NCBI GenBank assembly: GCA_947455455.1 | Contig: CANGOE010000027.1 | Location: 1-34,988 of the forward strand | Origin: Hyphomicrobiales bacterium | GTDB lineage: Bacteria; Pseudomonadota; Alphaproteobacteria; Rhizobiales; Beijerinckiaceae | Direction: 5' to 3' | DNA: 34,988 nucleotides | In this document: in pieces, positions 24,974-31,299 of the stretch | How positions within the stretch are numbered: the first letter of the stretch is position 1 | Layout: each line of letters opens with the position of its first letter | Notes under the pieces: generated by a model | Told to the model about the DNA's origin: nothing | Databases searched by the model: none | The model's input: only the letters and a program-made list of their open reading frames with translations | Program-made: the position numbers and the translations under genes

Positions 24974-26430
24974 CTTGAACGCTCCGCTTCTGGTTGGATC
25001 ATGGCTGAATCCGGAATACAGCCGTTCAATGCCGCCACTGCAACAACCGCAGGGCTGGCAATATGCGTGCGGCTTTTCGGACCCTGCCGGTTTTCGAAAT
25101 TCCGATTGGTTGTCGCGATACAACGCGCACCCGGTGGCACCACATCCTCATTGATACTCACACACATCGAACAGCCCGCATCGCGCCATTCAAAGCCTGC
25201 GTCGCGGAAAATCACATCCAGCCCCAAGGCCTCCGCCTCGCGTTTGACGGACATGGAACCGGGTACCACCAAAGCGCGCACATCGGAAGCCACATGCCTG
25301 CCCCGCACCAGTTCGGCCGCCAGTTTCAAATCGGACAGGCGCGAATTGGTGCATGAGCCGATAAAAGCCACATTGATGGGCAGGCCCGCCAGTTTTTGGC
25401 CTGCCTGCAAATCCATATAAGTAATCGCTTGGGTCAGACGTTCACGCCGTGCCGGCTCTTCAACCGTTGCAGGATCGGGAACGATGCCGTCCACGGATAC
25501 GACATCCTCCGGCGTGGTCCCCCACGAGACCTGATGACTGATCAAGGAGCAATCGATCTGCACCTCTTTGTCAAAAACCGCCCCCGTATCACTGCGCAAT
25601 TGCCGCCAATAGGCGCAAGCCTGTGTAAAGGCATTGCCTTTGGGTGAAAATTCACGGCCTTGCAAATAGGTCAGAACCTGTTCATCGGGGGCAATAAAGC
25701 CCAATCTGGCCCCCAATTCGATCGACATATTACACAAGGTCAGACGCGCTTCGACACCGAGAGCCTCGATCACGGGTCCGGCATATTCCACAGCATAGCC
25801 GCGCCCACCTGCCACCCCGATTTGGCCGATGGTGTGCAGGATCAAATCTTTGGCCGTCAATCCGGCCTGCAATGTCCCGTGATAGACAATCCTCATGGAT
25901 TTGGGTTTGGACAGGGCCAAAGTTTGTGTCGCGAGCACATGTTCAACCTCGCTGGTGCCGACACCGATGCCGAGGCAACCCAACCCGCCGACTGTCGATG
26001 TATGGCTGTCCCCGCAAGCCAGAAGACTGCCCGGCAAGGCCAGGCCCAATTCTGGTGCAATGACATGGACAATGCCTTGTGACGGGTGATCGACCCCGTA
26101 ATGCCGGATACCTGATGACATGGCGTTTGAGCGCATCAACTGCATCAATTCACGGCCGGTCGGATTGCTGTCCTCCGTGCGTCCGGGTTTGGTGGAAACA
26201 ATATGATCCTGCGTGGCGATGGTCAGATCAGGATAGAGCACAGTCCGGCCCGATGCGCGCAGTTTGCGAAAGGCCTGGGCGCAGGTGGTTTCCTGCAAGA
26301 CATGGCGATCGACAAACACCAGATCCCGCCCGTCATCCAGATGCCGGATCAGATGGGCATTCCAGATCTTGTCAAACAGGGTTTGTGCCGGTTTGGCGTG
26401 TGTCTCGCTCATGACTGCATCCCGTTTCAT
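24970..26430 (-). CDS. LeuC-like (isopropylmalate dehydratase) large subunit paralog, Fe-S
   Basis: A 486-residue aconitase-family large subunit. The [4Fe-4S] cysteines are present at C360 (GSCTNS), C420 and C423 (CSMC), with the same 60-plus-3 spacing as in E. coli LeuC. The active-site motif reads GDSHTSTVGGLG where LeuC normally has GDSHTSTHGA. Other matches include VRHY-like IRHYGVDHPSQGIVHVI, GTSEVEHVLATQTL and TTNRNFENRQG. The start is ambiguous: ATG at 26430 (GGGG 6 bases upstream) or 26412 (MSETHAK). It is first in the operon leuC-leuD-SBP-ATPase-permeases and diverges from a LysR gene, which probably controls it. Its true substrate is uncertain. Confidence 0.88.
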   Translation of the reverse strand: MKRDAVMSETHAKPAQTLFDKIWNAHLIRHLDDGRDLVFVDRHVLQETTCAQAFRKLRASGRTVLYPDLTIATQDHIVSTKPGRTEDSNPTGRELMQLMRSNAMSSGIRHYGVDHPSQGIVHVIAPELGLALPGSLLACGDSHTSTVGGLGCLGIGVGTSEVEHVLATQTLALSKPKSMRIVYHGTLQAGLTAKDLILHTIGQIGVAGGRGYAVEYAGPVIEALGVEARLTLCNMSIELGARLGFIAPDEQVLTYLQGREFSPKGNAFTQACAYWRQLRSDTGAVFDKEVQIDCSLISHQVSWGTTPEDVVSVDGIVPDPATVEEPARRERLTQAITYMDLQAGQKLAGLPINVAFIGSCTNSRLSDLKLAAELVRGRHVASDVRALVVPGSMSVKREAEALGLDVIFRDAGFEWRDAGCSMCVSINEDVVPPGARCIATTNRNFENRQGPKSRTHIASPAVVAVAALNGCIPDSAMIQPEAERSR

Positions 26431-26470
26431 GGCAACCCCGCTTCGCTTGGTCCAACAAAGTGCAGGATGA

Positions 26471-26532
26471 CATTAGATTTATTCAATACTAATGCTTGAC
26501 GACATTGCAATGATAGGCACAATTTAGTGCAA
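26471..26532. promoter_or_regulatory. Divergent LysR/leuC-like control region with LTTR-type palindromes
   Basis: The 127-base divergent gap holds two inverted repeats. One is CATTAG-N12-CTAATG (26471-26494), which fits the T-N11-A interrupted dyad of LysR-type regulators. The other is TTGCA (26505-26509) with TGCAA (26528-26532), enclosing GCAC-N6-GTGC (26517-26530). A candidate lysR promoter, TTGACG (26496-26501) with CACAAT (26518-26523), overlaps the second repeat, which suggests autorepression. No clear leuC-like promoter was found on the minus strand. Confidence 0.55.
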
Positions 26533-26557
26533 CTACTATGAGAAAAAATCAGAGCTG

Positions 26558-27463
26558 ATGACCAGATCCCTCCCCCCGTTGAATGCCTTGCGTGCTTTTG
26601 AAGCCACGGCCCGCAATGGCAGTTTGACCAAAGCCGCCAGTGAATTGCGGGTGACGCAAGGGGCTGTCAGCAGGCATGTGACCCAACTTGAACAGTGGCT
26701 TGGTCTGTCCTTGTGCCGGCGTTTGCGGCGCGGCATCGAGACAACCACCGAGGGTGCGATCTATGCCGCCATGCTCAGCCAGCTCTTCGACGAGCTTGAT
26801 CTCAAGACCCGCCGTCTGAAAACCCAGCCTACCGGCACCACGCTTCGGATCAAACTGCCACCGACCTTTGCCATTCGCTGGATGGTCCCACGGCTTGCCC
26901 GCTTTCATGCGCTCAACCGACACATCGATGTTCAAATCACGACCTCGCATCAGCCGGTGGATTTCGACCGCGAGGATATCGATGTCTGTATCCATTCGGG
27001 TATGGCACCACCGGCCAACACCATCAGTCGCCGGTTGTTTGGGGAGACCCTGTTGCCCGTCTGCAGTCCCGGACTGTTCCGCGATCAATCCATGCCCAAA
27101 CGCCCCGCCGATCTGGGACGTTTCGTGTTGCTATGTTCGATGCACCGCCCCAATGACTGGCCCGACTGGCTCCGCGCCGCCAAGCTCAAATCCATCGATG
27201 GCAATAGCGGTCTTAAATTTGAAAATTCCGCCCTGTCCTATCAGGCCGCTCTGGACGAAGTGGGAATTGCCCTCGCCCAACAGGCCTTTGTGGAAGAGGA
27301 TTTGCGCTCCGGCCGGTTGGTTGCCCCATTCAAATTGGCCGTTCCGACACCCAATTCCTATTTTCTGGTCTATCCCGAAAGCAAAGCCGGCTCCTCCTTT
27401 GTCAAAGCCTTTGCTGATTGGATAGCCCTTGAAACCCAACCAAAACAGGCTGACAGGGAGTGA
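26558..27463 (+). CDS. LysR-family transcriptional regulator (GcvA-like)
   Basis: A 301-residue regulator. The winged helix-turn-helix lies at about 8-66: PPLNALRAFEATARNGSLTKAA, then LRVTQGAVSRHVTQLEQWLG. The PPLNALRAFEA opening is typical of the GcvA-like branch. The effector-binding domain (about 90-295) has the usual two-lobed alternation of strands, including FAIRWMVPRLARFH and DIDVCIHSG. It diverges from the leuCD-like/ABC operon and almost certainly regulates it, with the transported or hydrated acid as the likely inducer (inference). A downstream gene starts 62 bases later on the same strand. Confidence 0.92.
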   Translation: MTRSLPPLNALRAFEATARNGSLTKAASELRVTQGAVSRHVTQLEQWLGLSLCRRLRRGIETTTEGAIYAAMLSQLFDELDLKTRRLKTQPTGTTLRIKLPPTFAIRWMVPRLARFHALNRHIDVQITTSHQPVDFDREDIDVCIHSGMAPPANTISRRLFGETLLPVCSPGLFRDQSMPKRPADLGRFVLLCSMHRPNDWPDWLRAAKLKSIDGNSGLKFENSALSYQAALDEVGIALAQQAFVEEDLRSGRLVAPFKLAVPTPNSYFLVYPESKAGSSFVKAFADWIALETQPKQADRE

Positions 27464-27525
27464 CAGATCCCTTTCCGGCGCTAGTCTAAGACGCCATTTG
27501 CACAATCACACAGACAGGATTTACG

Positions 27526-28260
27526 ATGATACCCGCACAACGCCAAACCATTGCCAAAGAACTTGCCCCCAATGGCACCTTGCGGGCCGGGATCAATCTC
27601 AGCAATTTCCTGCTTGTTTCGGGTCGGCATGACAATGGCGAACCCTTCGGTGTTGCCCCCGATATGGCAAAGGCCATCGGTTCTGCGCTGGATATTCCGG
27701 TCGAACTGGTCCCGTTTGAATCACCGGGGGCCATTGTTGATGCCACAGCTGATCACGCTTGGGATATCTGCCTGATCGGCGCCGAACCCGCCCGCGCCGC
27801 CATCATCAGTTTTACCAAAGCCTATGTGGAAATTCTGGCAACCTATCTGGTCCCCGCCGGTTCGCCGATCCAGACCATCGCGGAGGTCGACCAACCCGGT
27901 ATCAGGATCGCGGTCGCCGAACGCGCCGCTTATGATCTATGGCTGGTTGCCAATATCAAACACGCCAGCTTGATGCATGCCCAAGGCATTGACGGGGCCT
28001 TTCAACTGTTCGTCGACCAAAAACTGGAAGCCCTCGCCTGCCTGAAACCACGCCTGCTGACCGATGTCGAAAAACTGCCCGGTTCACGCATCCTCGACGG
28101 TCAATTCACCTCGGTCCAGCAAGCCATCGGCACCCACAAGCACAACACACAGGGCGCGGAATTTTTAAGCCGTTTCATCGAGCAAGCCACCACCAACGGC
28201 CTCGTTGCCAGTCTGATCGCCAAACATGGGGTGAAGGGCTTGTCTGTGGCCAAGGGGTAA
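27526..28260 (+). CDS. Binding-protein-fold (SBP_bac_3-like) protein without signal peptide
   Basis: A 244-residue protein with the fold of amino-acid-type periplasmic binding proteins: GTLRAGINLSNFLLVSG, then GVAPDMAKAIGSALDIPVELVPF and a DICLIGAEPARA segment. The N-terminus (MIPAQRQTIAKELAPNG) is polar and has no signal peptide or anchor, and AGGAT precedes the ATG, so an N-terminal miscall is unlikely. It may act in the cytoplasm, as a ligand sink, chaperone or enzyme-like cyclohydrolase or dehydratase relative. Its place after the LysR gene ties it to the neighbouring pathway. The exact function is unknown. Confidence 0.8.
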   Translation: MIPAQRQTIAKELAPNGTLRAGINLSNFLLVSGRHDNGEPFGVAPDMAKAIGSALDIPVELVPFESPGAIVDATADHAWDICLIGAEPARAAIISFTKAYVEILATYLVPAGSPIQTIAEVDQPGIRIAVAERAAYDLWLVANIKHASLMHAQGIDGAFQLFVDQKLEALACLKPRLLTDVEKLPGSRILDGQFTSVQQAIGTHKHNTQGAEFLSRFIEQATTNGLVASLIAKHGVKGLSVAKG

Positions 28261-28359
28261 AGGGACCATTCCAATCCAAATCGGCCTGTTTGAAAGCCGC
28301 TTCATCACACTTTGCATGTCCAGTCTGTTGCGTTGCGTTCATTGAAACCGCAAAAATAC

Positions 28360-28396
28360 GCACAAATTTGTGTTGATATTCGCACAAATTTGTGCG
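28360..28396. promoter_or_regulatory. Twin palindromic operator before hicAB
   Basis: Two identical perfect 12-base palindromes, CACAAATTTGTG, lie at 28361-28372 and 28383-28394. Their centres are 22 bases apart, about two turns of the helix, so two dimers would bind on the same face. A preceding G extends both, and the second is a longer perfect palindrome (GCACAAATTTGTGC). They sit about 30-65 bases before the hicA start. HicB antitoxins carry a DNA-binding domain and autoregulate, so this is the probable operator. No good -35/-10 pair was identified. Confidence 0.75.
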
Positions 28397-28424
28397 CATT
28401 TGATCAACAGGATCGGATCGGGGG

Positions 28425-28619
28425 ATGAACCGGGATCAACTCATTCGTGAACTTCGCCATTACGCCAGAAAGCATGATTTGCTGTTCGAACTGGATAAAA
28501 CCAAGGGTAAAGGCTCTCATTACATACTGACGCTTGGGGACAAAACAACGACCGTTCAATCCGATATCAATGAGCAAAGAGCCAAGCGGATCAAAATTCA
28601 ACTTGGAATTCCGATCTAA
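28425..28619 (+). CDS. hicA: HicA-family mRNA interferase toxin
   Basis: A 64-residue small basic protein. The double-stranded-RNA-binding-like HicA fold shows in MNRDQLIRELRHYARKH and the catalytic GKGSHYIL motif with His32. HicA toxins cut mRNA independently of the ribosome. The toxin-first order and a downstream HicB with a helix-turn-helix fit the family. A G-rich run (28418-28424) directly abuts the ATG, an unusually tight ribosome-binding site. The gap to hicB is 22 bases. Confidence 0.83.
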   Translation: MNRDQLIRELRHYARKHDLLFELDKTKGKGSHYILTLGDKTTTVQSDINEQRAKRIKIQLGIPI

Positions 28620-28641
28620 TGCAATGCAAACGAGGTTGAGA

Positions 28642-29067
28642 ATGTCCAACATCTACGGCATTTCGATCACCGAGGACGAACAGGACTTTGTTGTTTCAGT
28701 CCGTGATCTGCCTGAAGTCTGTACCGCCGGAAGCAGTTTTGCCGAGGCCTGCGAGTTGGCGGCAGATGCCATTGATGCTGTCGTATGTCACAGGATCAAG
28801 ACAGGGAAAAACCTGCCACGCCCCACACAGGTTCAAGCGGGTGAAATAGCCGTGTCCTTACCATTGGAAACCGGCACGAAGGCCGAATTATATCGGGCAT
28901 GGAAAATCAGCGGGATCAGCAAAGCCGAACTTGGCCGCAGGCTCAACATCCACGAGACCGAAGTACGCCGCATCCTGGACCCTCGCCACGGCACCCGTCT
29001 GGAAGCCATAGAACGGGCTTTCAAAGCACTTGGGTATAGGTTGGCTTTATCAGCGAAGGCTTTTTGA
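28642..29067 (+). CDS. hicB: HicB-family antitoxin with C-terminal helix-turn-helix
   Basis: A 141-residue antitoxin. Residues 1-65 form the HicB partial RNase H-like fold (YGISITEDEQDFVVSVRDLPEV, then SFAEACELAADAIDAVV). A helix-turn-helix follows at about 92-117 (ISKAELGRRLNIHETEVRRIL), which would bind the twin palindrome upstream of hicA. The start at 28642 is chosen for the conserved N-terminus and GAGGTTGAGA just upstream; an in-frame extension back to 28534 would overlap hicA. It neutralises HicA and represses the operon. Confidence 0.88.
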   Translation: MSNIYGISITEDEQDFVVSVRDLPEVCTAGSSFAEACELAADAIDAVVCHRIKTGKNLPRPTQVQAGEIAVSLPLETGTKAELYRAWKISGISKAELGRRLNIHETEVRRILDPRHGTRLEAIERAFKALGYRLALSAKAF

Positions 29068-29139
29068 CCACAATTCAGGCAAATTTATTGAATGCGTTGG
29101 CCATATCAAGTTGAATTAAATGAAAATTTAAACCTGAAA

Positions 29140-29229
29140 TGGCGGAAGAGGTGGGATTCGAACCCACGGTAGGCTTGCACCCACGGCGGTTTTCAAGACC
29201 GCTGCCTTAAACCACTCGGCCACCCTTCC
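29140..29229 (-). tRNA. tRNA-Ser (anticodon UGA)
   Basis: A 90-base class II tRNA. On the minus strand it begins GGAAGGGTGGCCGAG and ends with discriminator G and an encoded CCA. Acceptor pairs are GGAAGGG with CTCTTCC (one G-U). The anticodon stem-loop GCGGT-CTTGAAA-ACCGC gives anticodon TGA, reading UCA and related serine codons. A long variable arm (GTGGGTGCAAGCCTAC) and the T arm GTGGGTTCGAATCCCAC confirm serine. Its 3' end faces the accessory block at 19935-29067. Confidence 0.97.
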
Positions 29230-29440
29230 GTTGCCCTCTCATGCAATGCGCGGGAGGGATTGGCAAGCTCTTTTTTCAAAGTCTGACAGTCCGCTTTCCG
29301 TCATCGCGGTCCTGCCTTGGCGTGCGGGGTTGTGCCGGTTTCGGTGGTCCTTTGTATGCCTGTGTCACATAGTTTGAATTGATGTTGCATTTTTTGGATC
29401 AACAACATTCTTGAAAGGGATTCATTAACCAATTCATTGG
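29230..29440. other. Gap between tRNA-Ser and the next gene
   Basis: This 211-base gap should hold the tRNA promoter on the minus strand and a promoter for the gene at 29441. A possible tRNA -35 element TTGCCA (minus, around 29267-29262) has no convincing -10 partner. I see no gene or strong repeat here. Confidence 0.3.
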
Positions 29441-30097
29441 ATGATCAGATTGTATTTTTATCATCCTTTTTCGGATCTTTTTAAAATGAACATAATTTCA
29501 ATTCTATGCTTTAGAAAAACAACTGTTAGAATAATTGCCTTATCAATTGTTGCTTATTGTATTTTTGTCTTTAAAACCCATTCCTACAACCTTGAGAGCT
29601 TCTTTTTTGATACCTATTTTGTCAACATGCAACATCGCACCTATTTGACCGACAAAGTGCGCAATCTGCAGGATCAATCCTTCGAATTGTCGAACGGCAA
29701 TCTTGTGGCGATGAAAAAATGGTATTCCCCCAAATCCGCCGATATGCAACTCGATTTTATGACACAATTGACCCCTCGTCTGGGGCTGGTTTGGGGCGCG
29801 AGCACTGGAAATTACGGCGAGAAATTTGTTATCCAACCGTCATTCAAACTCGGAATGGTGTTCCATACCCAACCCACACCCAACAGCGAATTGTCGCTGT
29901 CCCTCACCCGCCAATTGCGTGGAAGGCTCGAGGAAAAGCCCTGTATTGCCGATTATGGCAGTATCGGTGGGGTCCAGACCGTCAATTGCCGTTATGCGGC
30001 CAGCACCATGGAGCCTTCACAAACACTGAAATACTTGCTCAACGAAAAGGCTCCAGACAGCGTCTATATAAGCCTGCGCTATAAATTCATTTTTTAA
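29441..30097 (+). CDS. Hypothetical protein with N-terminal membrane anchor or signal
   Basis: Not recognised. The 218-residue frame has a hydrophobic segment at about 29-44 (RIIALSIVAYCIFVF), so it is anchored or exported. The rest is soluble and strand-rich, with alternating patterns such as LGLVWGASTG, PSFKLGMVFHT and a final SVYISLRYKFIF; an aromatic C-terminal residue and alternating strands hint at an outer-membrane barrel-like end, but this is weak. The first ~60 codons are very AT-rich while the remainder is GC-rich like core genes, giving a sharp composition change near 29620. The start is uncertain: ATG at 29441 or 29486, neither with a good ribosome-binding site. Confidence 0.55.
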   Translation: MIRLYFYHPFSDLFKMNIISILCFRKTTVRIIALSIVAYCIFVFKTHSYNLESFFFDTYFVNMQHRTYLTDKVRNLQDQSFELSNGNLVAMKKWYSPKSADMQLDFMTQLTPRLGLVWGASTGNYGEKFVIQPSFKLGMVFHTQPTPNSELSLSLTRQLRGRLEEKPCIADYGSIGGVQTVNCRYAASTMEPSQTLKYLLNEKAPDSVYISLRYKFIF

Positions 30098-30192
30098 TTC
30101 AATATCTTGCCTTAATTTGCTCATACCGCCCCCTTCGGACTTCTGGCATTTGCTTTTGTTAAACAATCGGGCTGTCCGGTCGTCTTAATGGC

Positions 30193-30714
30193 ATGAGGTT
30201 TTTTTCATGCGCCAAGTTTTGTCTGGTTCTGTCTGCCGTGATTGGCGGAATGGGCTTGTTTTTGGGCCAAGCGAGCGCGCAAGAGGAAGTCAAACCCTGC
30301 AAATCGGCGCGTTTCAGAAGCCCGTTTGATCAAATCATCGATGTCACGGCTTACGTCAAATCGGGCGATCGTTGCACCATCAAAATCCCGATGGCCAATG
30401 TCGGCAAAGCCACCCTCGTCCGCAACGCCCGTTTGGGCAAGACCGAGCAGATCCCAGACAGTGCGGATATGACTTTCACGCCCAACAACACAGTTTCGGG
30501 CTTGGACCTGTTTGTCTACGATGTCGAACGCACCGATGATAACAAGCCGGTCAAACAGCGCATCCGCGTTGAAATCAGCGTTTTGAAAGCCAAAGATTAC
30601 CCGTCTCAGGTGGCCTTCAAGGAAGAACCTCTGCCTGCCAGCAGCATGACGCAGAGTGAAAGCGAGACCGCCACGGCCACTGCCAGTACCACGGGCAAGA
30701 CACCTCCAAAGTAA
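30193..30714 (+). CDS. Hypothetical secreted protein
   Basis: A 173-residue protein with a clear signal peptide (MRFFSCAKFCLVLSAVIGGM, cut after QASA near residue 29). The mature part contains two Cys residues (CKSARFRSPFDQ and GDRCTIKIP) that could form a periplasmic disulfide, then a beta-rich region, and ends in a Ser/Thr/Ala-rich low-complexity tail (about 148-173). No family is recognised. It is followed 57 bases later by the ArsC-like gene on the same strand. Confidence 0.7.
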   Translation: MRFFSCAKFCLVLSAVIGGMGLFLGQASAQEEVKPCKSARFRSPFDQIIDVTAYVKSGDRCTIKIPMANVGKATLVRNARLGKTEQIPDSADMTFTPNNTVSGLDLFVYDVERTDDNKPVKQRIRVEISVLKAKDYPSQVAFKEEPLPASSMTQSESETATATASTTGKTPPK

Positions 30715-30771
30715 AACTGGCTTTTATTCTCACTTCCTGCAAGAATATCCCCAATAGGGGTGGAGACGACC

Positions 30772-31224
30772 ATGAGTGAGAGCATACGCTATGCCGACCG
30801 GATTTATTCGGTTCTTTTCCTGTGCTCGGCCAATGCGGCCCGCTCCATTATGGCCGAAGCGATTTTGAACAGTGATGGTGCCCTCAAATATCGGGCCTAT
30901 TCTGCGGGTGTGGAACCCACCGGCACCGTGCATCCCATGGCACTCAAAGAGCTTGAAAAACGCGGCTATTCCACCAAGGGTCTGTCATCCAAAAATATTT
31001 CGGAATTTGCCGGACCCAAAGCCCCCGATATGGATATGATTTTTACCTTTTGCGATCGCTCGCATGGCGAGGCCATGGCCAATTGGCCGGGCCATCCGGC
31101 AACCTCGATCTGGACAGTGACCGACCCGACAGCCACCCATAGTTCGGACAAGGCCAAGGAAGAGGCCTTTGCCCATACCTATGACATGATCAAGGAGCGG
31201 ATTTCCGCTTTGGTCAACAACTAG
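30772..31224 (+). CDS. ArsC/low-molecular-weight phosphotyrosine phosphatase-like protein
   Basis: A 150-residue protein with the P-loop CX5R signature at Cys18-Arg24 (LFLCSANAARS) and the general-acid Asp118 in TDPT. The HGEAMANWPGHPATSIW block resembles thioredoxin-coupled arsenate reductases, which reduce arsenate using three Cys residues. Here Cys18 and Cys94 are present, but the third (resolving) Cys expected about 7 residues after Cys94 is missing. Arsenate reduction by the usual mechanism is therefore doubtful, and a phosphatase role or a variant reductant is possible. No other ars gene is near. The start at 30772 is preferred over GTG at 30760 because GGAG lies 6-7 bases upstream. Confidence 0.85.
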   Translation: MSESIRYADRIYSVLFLCSANAARSIMAEAILNSDGALKYRAYSAGVEPTGTVHPMALKELEKRGYSTKGLSSKNISEFAGPKAPDMDMIFTFCDRSHGEAMANWPGHPATSIWTVTDPTATHSSDKAKEEAFAHTYDMIKERISALVNN

Positions 31225-31299
31225 TCGTTGCCCGAATTTTATCGTGTTTTGTCGCCGCAGATGCTTTTGAGGCTGGCTGTGGCCTGATAGTGTCCGGCC

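Noticed and set aside
29068..29139. Imperfect inverted repeat TTCAGG...CCTGAA just after the tRNA-Ser 3' end as an attachment site
   Set aside because: Arms are short and interrupted, no integrase is present, and no copy of the tRNA 3' end was noticed elsewhere in the window.
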